A stretch of 64,000 nt of DNA from Leucobacter chironomi DSM 19883 (GCF_000421845.1 NZ_ATXU01000006.1:124001-188000); one strand, 5' to 3'; positions 17,906-27,278 are shown, numbered from the stretch's first letter. A program made the numbers and translations. The notes: a model not told the origin generated them from the letters alone.

Positions 17906-19885
17906 GTGAGCACAGCAACATCGATTCCCCGTCCCGGGCAGCACTATCCGGAGATCGTCGCGCGGAGCACCCGGGACCGCGACGCCTTCTGGCTCGAGGC
18001 CGCCGCGCGGGTGTCATGGACGACCCCGCCGACCCGAGCCCTCGAGGAGCGCAGCGCCACCGAGTGGCGCTGGTTCCCGGACGGACGGCTGAACGTCTGC
18101 TTCAACGCGCTCGACCGCCACGTCGAGGCCGGTCGTGGCGAGGAGACCGCGCTGATCTACGACTCCGCGATGACCGGTACCCGCGCCCGGATCAGCTACG
18201 CGCAGCTGCGCGACCGAGTGGCGCGCTTCGCCGGAGTCCTGCGCGATGCAGGCGTGGTCGTCGGCGACCGGGTGCTGATCTACCTGCCGATGACCCCCGA
18301 GGCAGTGGTCGCGATGCTCGCCTGCGCGCGCATCGGCGCGATCCACTCGGTCGTGTTCGGCGGATTCGCGGCCAACGAGCTGGCGGTGCGGATCGCGGAC
18401 GCCAAGCCCCGCGTGATCGTCACCTCCTCCGGAGGCCTGGAACCCCAGCGGGTCGTCGAGTACCTGCCGCTCGTGCACCGGGCCATCGAGATCGCGGGCG
18501 GCGCGGACTCCGGCGTCGAGACGGTCATCGTGCGCGATCGCGACGCGGTGCCGGGGTCGGCCGCCGACTTCGCGGATGAGGCGGGTGTCGCGTGGCTCGA
18601 CTGGGACGCGCTGGAGGAGCAGGCCGCGCCCGCCGATCCGGTGCCCGTGCGCTCCGAGGATCCGCTCTACATCCTCTACACCTCGGGCACCACGGGCAGT
18701 CCGAAGGGCGTCGTGCGCGACAGCGGCGGCTACGCCGTGGGACTCGGCTGGGCGATGCGCAACATCTACGACTTCGGTCCGGGCGACACGATCTTCACGG
18801 CGTCCGACGTCGGCTGGGTGGTCGGCCACTCGTTCATCGTCTACGGCCCGTTGCTCGCGGGCGGCACGACGGTGCTCTACGAGGGCAAGCCGGTGGGAAC
18901 CCCGGATCCCGGAGCGTTCTGGCGCATCCTGTCGAGCTACGGCGCGAAGATGCTCTCCACCGCTCCGACCGCGCTGCGCGCGATCCGGCGCGAGGATCCC
19001 GAGCTCTCCGAGCTCGCGAAGCACGACCTCTCCTCGCTGCGCGCAGTGTATCTCGCGGGAGAGCGGATGGATCCCGAGACCTGGCACTGGATCAACGACG
19101 GCCTCGGAGTGCCCGTCGTGGACCACTGGTGGCAGACCGAGACGGGGTGGATGATCTGCGCCAACCCCCTCGGGATCGAGACGCTGCCGGCGAAGGCGGG
19201 TTCGACGTCCGTGCCGATGCCCGGTTTCGACGTGCGCATCGTCGACTCGAAGGGCGCCGACATCACGGCGCCGGGCGTCGAGGGCAACATCGCGATCCGG
19301 CTGCCGCTCGCGCCGGGCGCGTTGCTGGGCATCTGGGGGAGCTCGCAGCGCTTCGTCGATTCCTACCTCTCGGCGTTCCCCGGCTACTACGCCACCGGCG
19401 ACGCCGGCCACTTCGACGAGGACGGATACCTCTTCGTGATGGGGCGGACCGACGACGTCATCAACGTCGCCGGGCACCGGCTCTCCACGGGATCGCTGGA
19501 GGAGGTGCTGACGCTTCACCCGGCCGTGGCCGAGTGCGCGGTGATCGGGGTGCACGACGAGCTCAAGGGGCAGCGGGCCGCCGGCTTCGTCGCGCTCAAG
19601 CACGGCGAGACCGTGGTGCGGGAAGAGCTCGCGGCCGAGCTCGTACGGCTCGTCCGCGAGCACATCGGACCCGTGGCCGCGTTCCGCGACGTGACGATCG
19701 TCGAGCGGCTGCCGAAGACCCGATCGGGCAAGATCCTGCGCAAGACCATGCGCCAGATCGTCGACGGCGAGGAGTACCGCGTGCCCGCCACCATCGAGGA
19801 TCCCGCCGTGATCGACGACCTCATCGCTGCGCTCGGTGACACCGTCTCGGCGCCCGCGACCCAGGCGGTGACGGTGCCGCGCTGA
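17906..19885 (+). CDS. prpE: Propionyl-CoA synthetase (acyl-CoA synthetase)
   Basis: The enzyme activates propionate (and acetate) to the CoA ester through an acyl-AMP. The 659-residue ANL-family protein has the ATP motif YTSGTTGSPKG, followed by VVRDSGGYAVGL, which is characteristic of PrpE. VVDHWWQTETGW and the C-terminal PKTRSGKILRKT, with the lysine subject to acetylation, are also present. The GTG at 17906 follows AAAGGAGA. It leads an operon with DUF485 and actP, so uptake and activation of small acids are co-expressed. A role as acetyl-CoA synthetase cannot be excluded. Confidence 0.9.
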   Translation: MSTATSIPRPGQHYPEIVARSTRDRDAFWLEAAARVSWTTPPTRALEERSATEWRWFPDGRLNVCFNALDRHVEAGRGEETALIYDSAMTGTRARISYAQLRDRVARFAGVLRDAGVVVGDRVLIYLPMTPEAVVAMLACARIGAIHSVVFGGFAANELAVRIADAKPRVIVTSSGGLEPQRVVEYLPLVHRAIEIAGGADSGVETVIVRDRDAVPGSAADFADEAGVAWLDWDALEEQAAPADPVPVRSEDPLYILYTSGTTGSPKGVVRDSGGYAVGLGWAMRNIYDFGPGDTIFTASDVGWVVGHSFIVYGPLLAGGTTVLYEGKPVGTPDPGAFWRILSSYGAKMLSTAPTALRAIRREDPELSELAKHDLSSLRAVYLAGERMDPETWHWINDGLGVPVVDHWWQTETGWMICANPLGIETLPAKAGSTSVPMPGFDVRIVDSKGADITAPGVEGNIAIRLPLAPGALLGIWGSSQRFVDSYLSAFPGYYATGDAGHFDEDGYLFVMGRTDDVINVAGHRLSTGSLEEVLTLHPAVAECAVIGVHDELKGQRAAGFVALKHGETVVREELAAELVRLVREHIGPVAAFRDVTIVERLPKTRSGKILRKTMRQIVDGEEYRVPATIEDPAVIDDLIAALGDTVSAPATQAVTVPR

Positions 19886-19931
19886 GCGGACCGTCGTCGT
19901 TCCCCGTATTCCCATGAGGCAAGGAGGCCCC

Positions 19932-20330
19932 ATGTCCAATGAACCCCGGGGGTTCGAAGAGACCACCCCCATCGACTACGAAGCATTTCAGGCACGGCCC
20001 GAGTTCCAGGAGTACAAGCACCGCTTCCGGCGCTTCGTGTTCCCAATCGCGGTGGCGTTCATGATCTGGTTCCTGCTCTACGTCGTCCTCGCCGCCTACG
20101 CGCACGAGTTCATGGCGCAGCCGATGCTCGGCCTGAACGTCGGGCTGTGGCTCGGCCTGGCGCAGTTCGTCACGACCTTCGGCATCACCATGTGGTACGT
20201 ATCCTTCGCGAACCGGAGGCTCGACCCCGCCACTGCGGCACTGCGCGCCGAGCTCGAAGACCTCGAGCACGCCGCGCCGGGCGGCCCGAACGGCAGCGGC
20301 ATCGCCGGTGCCGAGGGAGGTTCCCGATGA
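19932..20330 (+). CDS. DUF485 membrane protein, ActP partner
   Basis: The 132-residue protein has two transmembrane segments (about 35-58 and 68-92) with the DUF485 signature ending in TTFGITMWYVSFANRRLDP. Such proteins are almost always encoded next to acetate/solute:sodium symporters and are thought to support them. AAGGAGG precedes the ATG at 19932. It overlaps actP by 4 bp (ATGA). Confidence 0.92.
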   Translation: MSNEPRGFEETTPIDYEAFQARPEFQEYKHRFRRFVFPIAVAFMIWFLLYVVLAAYAHEFMAQPMLGLNVGLWLGLAQFVTTFGITMWYVSFANRRLDPATAALRAELEDLEHAAPGGPNGSGIAGAEGGSR

Positions 20331-21946
20331 ACGCGCAGATCCTCCATCTCGAAGCCGCAGCCGGTCAGCAGAACCCCGTGCTCAACATCGGGATCTTCCT
20401 CGCGTTCGTCGCGGTGACGATGGTCATCGTGATACGCGCGAGCCGGAACAACAAGAGCGCTGCCGACTTCTACGCCGGCGGACGCTCGTTCTCGGGCCGG
20501 CAGAACGGTCTCGCGATCGCGGGCGACTACCTCTCGGCCGCCTCCTTCCTCGGCATCTGCGGCGCTATCGCGATCAACGGATACGACGGCTTCCTCTACT
20601 CGATCGGATTCCTCGTCGCCTGGCTCGTCGCGCTGCTGCTCGTCGCCGAGCTGATGCGCAACACCGCGAAGTTCACCATGGCCGACGTGCTGTCGTTCCG
20701 GCTGCGCCAGAAGCCGGTGCGCATGGCCGCAGCGCTCACCACGCTCGCGGTGTGCTTCTTCTACCTCCTGGCGCAGATGGCGGGTGCCGGCGGGCTCGTC
20801 TCGCTGCTGCTCGGCATCGACGACAAGCTCGGGCAGTCGCTCGTGATCGCGGTGGTCGGCGTGGTCATGATCCTCTACGTGCTCATCGGCGGTATGAAGG
20901 GCACCACCTGGGTGCAGATCATCAAGGCCGTGCTGCTCATCGCCGGCGCCGCCGCGATGACCGTCTGGGTGCTCGCGCTCAACCGCTTCGATTTCGGCGC
21001 AGTGCTCGACGCCGCCGTCACCAACCCCGAGAACGCCAATGGCGCGGCGATCCTCGCCCCCGGCCTGCAGTACGGGGCGAATCCGATCGACTTCGTGTCG
21101 CTCGCGCTCGCCCTCGTGCTCGGCACCGCCGGCCTGCCGCACGTGCTCATGCGCTTCTACACGGTGCCCACCGCGAAGGAGGCCCGGCGCTCCGTGGTGT
21201 GGGCGATCTGGCTCATCGGCGTCTTCTACCTCTTCACGCTCGTGCTCGGCTACGGCGCCGCGGCGCTCGTCGGCCCGGAGACCATCGCGAACGCCCCCGG
21301 CGGGCAGAACTCCGCCGCTCCGCTGCTGGCGCTGCACCTCGGCGGACCGCTGCTGCTGGGCTTCATCTCGGCCGTCGCGTTCGCGACGATCCTCGCGGTG
21401 GTCGCGGGACTCACGATCACGGCTTCGGCGTCGTTCGCGCACGACATCTACAACAGCGTGATGAAGCGGGGCCAGGCCTCGGCCCGGCAGGAGGTGAAGG
21501 TCGCGAAGATCACGACGCTCGTGATCGGCGCTGCGGCGATCCTCGGCGGTATCGGCGTGCAGGGGCAGAACATCGCCTTCCTCGTGGCGCTCGCCTTCGC
21601 GGTCGCCGCATCCGCGAACCTGCCCACGATCCTGTACTCGCTGTTCTGGAGCCGCTTCACGACGCGCGGCGCCGTGTGGTCGATGGTCGGGGGCCTGCTC
21701 TCGGCGGTGCTGCTGATCGCGTTCTCCCCGGTCGTCTCCGGCGATCCGGCCGCCATGCTGGGCGACGGCGTGGACTTCGCGATCTTCCCGCTGAAGAACC
21801 CCGGGATCATCTCGATCCCGCTCGGCTTCCTGCTCGGGTGGCTCGGATCGATCACCGATCCCGGTCGCGAGTCGAAGCAGCTCGCCGCCGAGATGGAGGT
21901 GCGGGCGCTCACCGGTCACGGCGCGGAGCCGCCCGTGCAGCACTGA
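20327..21946 (+). CDS. actP: Cation/acetate symporter
   Basis: ActP takes up acetate and other short monocarboxylates with a cation. The 539-residue SSS-family protein has about 13 membrane segments. The family motif FYAGGRSFSGRQNGLAIAGD, then YLSAASFLG, lies near the N-terminus, and GLPHVLMRFYTVP is in the middle. The start is fixed by the 4-bp overlap with the DUF485 gene. Together with prpE it feeds propionyl-/acetyl-CoA. Confidence 0.93.
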   Translation: MNAQILHLEAAAGQQNPVLNIGIFLAFVAVTMVIVIRASRNNKSAADFYAGGRSFSGRQNGLAIAGDYLSAASFLGICGAIAINGYDGFLYSIGFLVAWLVALLLVAELMRNTAKFTMADVLSFRLRQKPVRMAAALTTLAVCFFYLLAQMAGAGGLVSLLLGIDDKLGQSLVIAVVGVVMILYVLIGGMKGTTWVQIIKAVLLIAGAAAMTVWVLALNRFDFGAVLDAAVTNPENANGAAILAPGLQYGANPIDFVSLALALVLGTAGLPHVLMRFYTVPTAKEARRSVVWAIWLIGVFYLFTLVLGYGAAALVGPETIANAPGGQNSAAPLLALHLGGPLLLGFISAVAFATILAVVAGLTITASASFAHDIYNSVMKRGQASARQEVKVAKITTLVIGAAAILGGIGVQGQNIAFLVALAFAVAASANLPTILYSLFWSRFTTRGAVWSMVGGLLSAVLLIAFSPVVSGDPAAMLGDGVDFAIFPLKNPGIISIPLGFLLGWLGSITDPGRESKQLAAEMEVRALTGHGAEPPVQH

Positions 21947-22022
21947 GCGGCGCCGTCGACGGCGGGGGAGGGGCGGTGAACGCGTCCCGCCCCCGCCGGA
22001 CCACCGCACAGGGGAGGCCGGA

Positions 22023-22028
22023 TAGACT
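22023..22028 (+). promoter_or_regulatory. -10 box of guaB3 (leaderless)
   Basis: TAGACT ends 6 nt before the GTG start at 22035, with the same TAGACTGG context as rarD and purN. Confidence 0.65.
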
Positions 22029-22034
22029 GGTCGG

Positions 22035-23156
22035 GTGAGTAACGAGATCGAGATCGGGCGGGGCAAGCGCGCCCGCCGCGTGTACACCTTCGACGAGATC
22101 GGTATCGTGCCGACCCGGCGCACCCGCGATCCCGAGCTCGTCTCGACCTCCTGGTCGATCGACGCCTTCCAGTTCGACATCCCGGTGCTCGGCGCCCCGA
22201 TGGACTCGGTGATGTCGCCGGCCACGGCGATCGAGCTCGGCCGCCTCGGCGGCCTCGGCGTGCTCAACCTCGAGGGGCTGTGGACCCGGCACGAGCACCC
22301 CGAGTCCCTGCTCGCCGAACTCGCGGGCATCGACGACGAGGTCGCCGCGGTGCACCGCATGCGCGAGCTCTACTCGGCGCCGATCCGCCCGGAACTCATC
22401 ACCGCGCGTCTCGGCGAGATCCGCGAGGCCGGCGTGACCGTCGCCGGCGCGCTGTCGCCGCACCGCACCGCCGAGTTCACGGAGACCGTGGTGCGGGCGG
22501 GCGTCGACCTGTTCGTGATCCGCGGCAACACCGTCTCGGCCGAGCACGTCGCGAAGGAGGGGCGCGAGCCGCTCAACCTCAAGCAGTTCATCTACGAGCT
22601 CGACGTTCCCGTCATCGTCGGCGGCGCGGCCACCTACCAGTCGGCCCTGCACCTCATGCGCACGGGCGCCGCGGGCGTGCTCGTCGGCTTCGGCGGCGGC
22701 GCCTCGTCGACGACCCGCGTCACGCTGGGCATCCGCGCGCCCATGGCCACCGCGATCGCCGACGTGGCCGGTGCGCGCACCGACTACCTCGACGAGTCGG
22801 GCGGGCGCTACGTGCACGTCATCGCCGACGGCGGCCTCGGCACCTCGGGCGATCTCATCAAGGCGATGGCGTGCGGCGCCGACGCCGTCATGCTGGGCAC
22901 CGCGCTCGCGAAGGCCTCGGACGCCCCCGGCAACGGGTGGCACTGGGGTCAGGAGGCCCACCACGAGGATCTTCCCCGCGGCAAGCGCCTGCGCGTCTCG
23001 CCCGTGGCCCCGCTCTCGGAGATCGTGAACGGCCCGGCGCACGTGCCCGACGGCAGTGCCAATCTGATCGGCGCGCTGCGCCGGGCGATGGCGACCACCG
23101 GCTACTCGGAACTCAAGGAGTTCCAGCGCGTCGGCGTCGTGCACGCCGAGCGCTAG
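22035..23156 (+). CDS. guaB3: GuaB3-family IMP dehydrogenase-related protein
   Basis: The 373-residue TIM-barrel protein belongs to the GuaB3 group, which lacks CBS domains. It starts EIEIGRGKRARRVYTFDEIG and ends SELKEFQRVGVVHAER. The phosphate loop VIADGGLGTSGDLIKAMACG is intact, but at the catalytic-loop position it reads GFGGGASSTTR, with no Cys where IMPDH has its nucleophile. The true reaction of the actinobacterial group is not settled. The GTG start follows a -10 box by 6 nt. SURF1 follows after 15 bp. Confidence 0.9.
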   Translation: MSNEIEIGRGKRARRVYTFDEIGIVPTRRTRDPELVSTSWSIDAFQFDIPVLGAPMDSVMSPATAIELGRLGGLGVLNLEGLWTRHEHPESLLAELAGIDDEVAAVHRMRELYSAPIRPELITARLGEIREAGVTVAGALSPHRTAEFTETVVRAGVDLFVIRGNTVSAEHVAKEGREPLNLKQFIYELDVPVIVGGAATYQSALHLMRTGAAGVLVGFGGGASSTTRVTLGIRAPMATAIADVAGARTDYLDESGGRYVHVIADGGLGTSGDLIKAMACGADAVMLGTALAKASDAPGNGWHWGQEAHHEDLPRGKRLRVSPVAPLSEIVNGPAHVPDGSANLIGALRRAMATTGYSELKEFQRVGVVHAER

Positions 23157-23171
23157 GGGGCCGCGGAGCCG

Positions 23172-24089
23172 GTGTCCTCGAGCCAGCCTTCCTCCCCGGA
23201 TCCTGCGGCTCATCCCGGGACCGGCGTGCAGCCGACCCCGCACCCCCGCCAGAAGCGACCGGAGTACCTGGGCGACCCCACCCTCGGCCAGGTCATGCGC
23301 CGGCCCCGCTGGATCCTCGCGCTCGTGTTCGCGATGCTCGTGGCCGCGGTCTTCGCGTGGCTGGGGCAGTGGCAGATGGACAGCGCGGTGCGGCAGGCGG
23401 CGGTCGAGGAGATCGACACGGAGACCCCGCGGCCGCTCGCCGAGGTCTCCGACACTCTGATGGGGGTCACCGACGCGGGGGCCGGCGTGGTCGTGCACCT
23501 CGAGGGCTCCTTCGTGCCGGGCGACTCGCGGGTCGTGGCGCCGCGCGTGAACGACGGCGAGTCCGGCGCCTGGGTGGTGGGCCACCTCGTGGCGGACGGG
23601 CCCGACGCCGAGCCCGGCGCGCACCTCGCGGTCGCCATCGGCTGGGCTCCCGGTGAGGCCGAAGCCGAGCAGGCGATCGATCGCATCGAAGCGGATCCGG
23701 CGTTCGGCGAGCCCCGCACCGTCGAGGGCCGCTTCATGCCGCCCGAGGGGCCGCAGGTGCCGAAACCGGGCGAGGATCCGCAGGTGTTGCGCACGATGAT
23801 CCCCGCCTTCCTCGCGAACGTGTGGACCGGCGTGGAGAGCCCCGTCTACTCCGGCTACCTCGTGCTGCACGACGAGGGGGGCTCGGAGGCGCTGCTCGCC
23901 GAGGCGCAGCTCGACGCCGTCGACTCGGTCGCGCCGCTGCCCGCCGAGACCGTCAACTGGCTCAACATCTTCTACGGGGTCGAGTGGATCGTGTTCGCCG
24001 GCTTCGCGCTCTTCCTCTGGTATCGCCTCACCCGCGACGCCTGGGAGAAGGAGCATGAACTCAAGCTGCTCCAAGCGGCGCAAGAATAG
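23172..24089 (+). CDS. SURF1-family cytochrome oxidase assembly protein
   Basis: The 305-residue protein has the SURF1 topology: a membrane segment near the N-terminus (about 40-60, WILALVFAMLVAAVFAWLGQ), a long periplasmic-side domain, and a second segment near the C-terminus (FYGVEWIVFAGFALFLWYRL). SURF1 proteins aid heme a insertion into cytochrome c oxidase. The start is GTG at 23172, 15 bp after guaB3. The TAG stop is part of the -10 box of the next gene. Confidence 0.88.
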   Translation: MSSSQPSSPDPAAHPGTGVQPTPHPRQKRPEYLGDPTLGQVMRRPRWILALVFAMLVAAVFAWLGQWQMDSAVRQAAVEEIDTETPRPLAEVSDTLMGVTDAGAGVVVHLEGSFVPGDSRVVAPRVNDGESGAWVVGHLVADGPDAEPGAHLAVAIGWAPGEAEAEQAIDRIEADPAFGEPRTVEGRFMPPEGPQVPKPGEDPQVLRTMIPAFLANVWTGVESPVYSGYLVLHDEGGSEALLAEAQLDAVDSVAPLPAETVNWLNIFYGVEWIVFAGFALFLWYRLTRDAWEKEHELKLLQAAQE

Positions 24090-24092
24090 AAT
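24087..24092 (+). promoter_or_regulatory. -10 box of the DUF3817 gene, containing the SURF1 stop
   Basis: TAGAAT ends 7 nt before the ATG at 24100. Its first three bases are the SURF1 stop codon. Confidence 0.6.
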
Positions 24093-24099
24093 GGAACCC

Positions 24100-24558
24100 A
24101 TGCAACTGCAGCCCAAGCCCTCCGACTACCCGCGCATTCGCAAGGCATTGAGCTTCTACAAGGTCACCTCGGTGGTCACCGGCGTCATGCTGCTGCTGCT
24201 GTGCGCCGTGATGGTCATGAAGTACGCCTTCGGCGTGCAGCTCTTCCTCTTCACCGCCGACGGCTTCGCGCACTTCTACCCGATCGCGCCCGAGGGCGTC
24301 GAGGCCGACTTCCACCCGGAGGGCTTCGACCTGTTCAAGGCGATCCTCATCGCCCACGGCTGGTTCTACGTGATCTACCTCGTCTCCGACTTCCTGCTGT
24401 GGAGCCCCATGCGCTGGAACTTCTGGCGCTTCATCCTCATCGCTCTCGGCGGCGTCATCCCGTTCATGTCGTTCTTCCTGGAGGCCCGTATCGTGCGCGA
24501 GGTCACCGGATTCCTCGACGCCCGTGAAGCCGAGGCCGCCCCGGCCCTGCTTCAGTAG
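24100..24558 (+). CDS. DUF3817 integral membrane protein
   Basis: The 152-residue protein has three to four membrane segments (about 20-45, 80-100, 108-130) and the signature [21 protein letters not shown] of DUF3817. This family is widespread in actinobacteria between SURF1 and guaA; its function is unknown. The ATG at 24100 is preferred over 24091 because the -10 box ends 7 nt before it, which predicts a leaderless mRNA. The TAG stop again coincides with the next -10 box. Confidence 0.88.
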   Translation: MQLQPKPSDYPRIRKALSFYKVTSVVTGVMLLLLCAVMVMKYAFGVQLFLFTADGFAHFYPIAPEGVEADFHPEGFDLFKAILIAHGWFYVIYLVSDFLLWSPMRWNFWRFILIALGGVIPFMSFFLEARIVREVTGFLDAREAEAAPALLQ

Positions 24559-24561
24559 AAT
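24556..24561 (+). promoter_or_regulatory. -10 box of guaA, containing the DUF3817 stop
   Basis: TAGAAT begins with the TAG stop of the preceding gene. It would give a leader of about 30 nt with an SD (GAAAGG, 24585-24590). Confidence 0.55.
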
Positions 24562-24596
24562 CGACTTCCTCACCCACAACCCCTGAAAGGCCTGCA

Positions 24597-26180
24597 ATGG
24601 CAGAACAGACTGACACGGATCACCGTCCGGTTCTCGTGGTCGACTTCGGCGCGCAGTACGCGCAGCTGATCGCGCGCCGCGTGCGCGAGGCCGGCGTGTA
24701 CTCCGAGCTCGTGTCGCACAGCATCACCGCGGCCGAGGTCGAGGCCAAGCAGCCGCTCGGCATCGTGCTCTCGGGCGGCCCCTCGTCGGTGTACGAGGAG
24801 GGCGCGCCCCAGTTCGACCCGGCGATCTTCGAGCTCGGCGTGCCCGTGCTCGGCATCTGCTACGGCTTCCAGATCATGGCGCACACCCTCGGCGGCACCG
24901 TCGGCAACACGGGTGACCGCGAGTACGGCGGCGTCGAGGCCACGATCCTCGGCGACGGCGGTGCGATCCTCGGCGGCCAGCCAGAGACGCAGAACGTCTG
25001 GATGAGCCACGGCGACGCCGTGCAGCAGGCACCGGAGGGCTTCGACGTGCTCGCGCGCACCTCGGTCACCCCCGTGGCCGCGTTCGGCTCGCCCGAGCGC
25101 AAGCTCTACGGCGTGCAGTGGCACCCCGAGGTCAAGCACTCGGATCACGGGCAGCGCATTCTCGAGAACTTCCTGCACCACGTCGCCGGCATCCCCGCCG
25201 ACTGGAATGCGGGCAACGTGATCGCCGAGCAGGTGGAGCGGATCCGGGCGCAGGTCGGCGACGCCCGCGTCATCTCGGCGCTGTCGGGCGGCGTCGACTC
25301 CGCCGTGTCGACCGCGCTCGTGCACAAGGCCATCGGCGACCAGCTCACCGCGGTCTTCGTCGACCACGGCCTGCTGCGGCAGGGGGAGCGCGAGCAGGTG
25401 GAGCGCGACTACGTCGCCTCGACCGGTGTGCGCCTCATCACGGTCGACGCGGCCGACGTCTTCCTCGGCCACCTCGAAGGCGTCACCGATCCCGAGGAGA
25501 AGCGCAAGATCATCGGCCGCGAGTTCATCCGCGCGTTCGAGAAGGTGCAGCTCGACCTCGTCGCCGAGGCGAAGGCCGAGGGCGAGAAGGTGAAGTTCCT
25601 CGTGCAGGGCACGCTCTACCCCGACGTGGTCGAGTCGGGCGGCGGCGCCGGCACGGCGAACATCAAGTCGCACCACAACGTGGGCGGCCTGCCCGAGGAT
25701 CTCGACTTCGAGCTCATCGAGCCGCTGCGCACGCTGTTCAAGGACGAGGTGCGCGAGATCGGCCGCGAGCTCGGCATTCCCGAGGCCATCGTGGGACGTC
25801 AGCCGTTCCCCGGCCCCGGCCTCGGCATCCGCATCGTGGGCGAGGTGACCCGCGACCGTCTCGAGACGCTGCGCGCCGCCGACGCGATCGCCCGCGAGGA
25901 GCTGACCGCCGCCGGCCTCGACGCCGAGATCTGGCAGTGCCCGGTGGTGCTGCTCGCCGATGTGCGCTCCGTGGGCGTGCAGGGCGACGGCCGCACCTAC
26001 GGCCACCCGATCGTGCTGCGCCCGGTCTCGTCCGAGGACGCGATGACCGCCGACTGGACGCGCGTGCCCTACGAGGTGCTCGCGCGCATCTCGAACCGCA
26101 TCACCAACCAGGTGCCCGAGGTCAACCGCGTCGTGCTCGACGTCACCTCGAAGCCCCCGGGGACCATCGAGTGGGAGTGA
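24597..26180 (+). CDS. guaA: GMP synthase (glutamine-hydrolysing)
   Basis: GuaA aminates XMP to GMP using glutamine and ATP. The 527-residue protein has a class I glutaminase domain (about 12-205; catalytic Cys in GICYGFQIM, His and Glu in WHPEV). The ATP pyrophosphatase domain (about 210-400) has the P-loop [11 protein letters not shown]. The C-terminal dimerisation domain ends KPPGTIEWE. The SD GAAAGG is 6 nt from the ATG. The last codons and the stop are the first part of a 67-bp tandem repeat that continues downstream. Confidence 0.98.
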   Translation: MAEQTDTDHRPVLVVDFGAQYAQLIARRVREAGVYSELVSHSITAAEVEAKQPLGIVLSGGPSSVYEEGAPQFDPAIFELGVPVLGICYGFQIMAHTLGGTVGNTGDREYGGVEATILGDGGAILGGQPETQNVWMSHGDAVQQAPEGFDVLARTSVTPVAAFGSPERKLYGVQWHPEVKHSDHGQRILENFLHHVAGIPADWNAGNVIAEQVERIRAQVGDARVISALSGGVDSAVSTALVHKAIGDQLTAVFVDHGLLRQGEREQVERDYVASTGVRLITVDAADVFLGHLEGVTDPEEKRKIIGREFIRAFEKVQLDLVAEAKAEGEKVKFLVQGTLYPDVVESGGGAGTANIKSHHNVGGLPEDLDFELIEPLRTLFKDEVREIGRELGIPEAIVGRQPFPGPGLGIRIVGEVTRDRLETLRAADAIAREELTAAGLDAEIWQCPVVLLADVRSVGVQGDGRTYGHPIVLRPVSSEDAMTADWTRVPYEVLARISNRITNQVPEVNRVVLDVTSKPPGTIEWE

Positions 26181-26314
26181 CGAAGGAGCTCCCACTCGCG
26201 TAGATGCTGCGTGGAACTCGATCGCGCCAGCGATCGAGTGGGAGTGACGAAGGAGCTCTCACTCGCATAAGTGCTGCGTGGAACTCGATCGCGCCGGCGA
26301 TCGAGGGGGAGTGA
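26166..26314. repeat. 67-bp tandem repeat beginning in the guaA stop region
   Basis: Units begin at 26166, 26233 and 26300 (the last is cut after about 15 nt). Units 1 and 2 differ at few positions. Each has two hairpins: GAGTGGGAG with CTCCCACTC (unit 2 has CTCTCACTC, still paired through a G-T), and CGATCGC-N4-GCGATCG. Unit 1 includes the last guaA codons and its TGA. Confidence 0.9.
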
Positions 26315-26337
26315 GCTGAGTGCTCGCCTGTCTGAGG

Positions 26338-26369
26338 CCGGCGGTCGCCTCTGCGGAGGCGGCCGCCGG
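26338..26369 (+). terminator. Terminator of guaA
   Basis: A 14-bp stem with one wobble (26338-26351 with 26356-26369, loop TGCG) is followed by TTTCGGCGTTTCTG. Confidence 0.75.
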
Positions 26370-26391
26370 TTTCGGCGTTTCTGTGAGAACG

Positions 26392-27057
26392 TCATGGGGG
26401 TGTGAGGATCCCGGCGGCGATGTCCGCCCCGGCGAACACGCCGGTCCAGGCGCCGGCGAGCATCCACGGCCCGAACGGGAAGGCCGCAAGGCTGCGCGGA
26501 TCCGCCCCGCTGCCGGCCCGGTGCTGCAGGCCCTGCACGATGAGCAGCCCCGCCGCGAAGACGCCGCCGAGCAGGAACGGGGCGACTGCGCCGAGCAGCG
26601 CTGACCCCCACCCGAGCGGGCCGAGGGCGACGCCGAGCAGCGCGGCCAGCTTGACGTCGCCGCCGCCGAGGCTGCGCGGCGAGCAGCGCCACAGCAGGCC
26701 GTACCCGGTCGCGAGCGCCAGGCCGCAGACGACGCTGCGGATCAGCAGCCCCGGATCGCCCGCCGCCGCACTGGTCGCGATCACCAGGGCGAGCAGCGCG
26801 GCGCCCGAGGGCAGCAGGATCGCATTCGGCAGCGTGCGCGACACGAGATCGATGACTGCGAGCACTGCGCTGACAACGGCGAGCAGCAGGTAGGCGGCGA
26901 GCAGCAGCCAGAAGGCGGGCCCCTCGACATCGGCGCCGGCCCGCGGCCACCACCAGACCACGGTCGTCGCAAGTGCGGCCGCCGCAAGTGCGATCGTCGT
27001 CGCCGCGATGGCTGTCGCCGCGCTGGCCGTCGCGGGCATCGGATCGGGGGTCTGCAT
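26392..27057 (-). CDS. A24-family prepilin peptidase
   Basis: The 221-residue membrane protein has about six to seven hydrophobic segments and both catalytic aspartates of type IV prepilin peptidases: VIDLVSRTLPN and GGGDVKLAALLG. It lacks the N-terminal methylase domain of full PilD, as usual for actinobacterial A24 proteins that serve tad/flp or com pili. No pilin gene is adjacent. The start at 27057 (MQTPDPMPAT) is preferred over 27108; an SD-like AAAGCAGG lies upstream. Confidence 0.83.
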   Translation of the reverse strand: MQTPDPMPATASAATAIAATTIALAAAALATTVVWWWPRAGADVEGPAFWLLLAAYLLLAVVSAVLAVIDLVSRTLPNAILLPSGAALLALVIATSAAAGDPGLLIRSVVCGLALATGYGLLWRCSPRSLGGGDVKLAALLGVALGPLGWGSALLGAVAPFLLGGVFAAGLLIVQGLQHRAGSGADPRSLAAFPFGPWMLAGAWTGVFAGADIAAGILTPP

Positions 27058-27211
27058 GGCGCCTGCTTTCGGAGGGGGTGCCCTCGACCGTAGTTCGCGC
27101 CATCGCACCGCGTACCCGGCTGTCCACAGCCCCGTCCCTCCGGGCGGTCCTCCGGCCGCCCGTCCCTCCGGCCCTCCGGACGTCCGTCTGGCCGGACCCG
27201 GATACGGCTGA

Positions 27212-27239
27212 GGCCGGTCACCCGAGTGGATGACCGGCC
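27212..27239 (-). terminator. Terminator of the BI-1 family gene
   Basis: A 9-bp stem (GGCCGGTCA with TGACCGGCC, 10-nt loop) follows the stop of the minus-strand gene at 27279. Confidence 0.7.
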
Positions 27240-27278
27240 CCGATCACCGGAGCACGAGGCTCCGGGTCGCAGACGGTG

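Noticed and set aside
20096-24116. Two long minus-strand frames opposite actP, guaB3 and SURF1
   Set aside because: Antisense shadows of well-supported genes with unusual His/Arg content.
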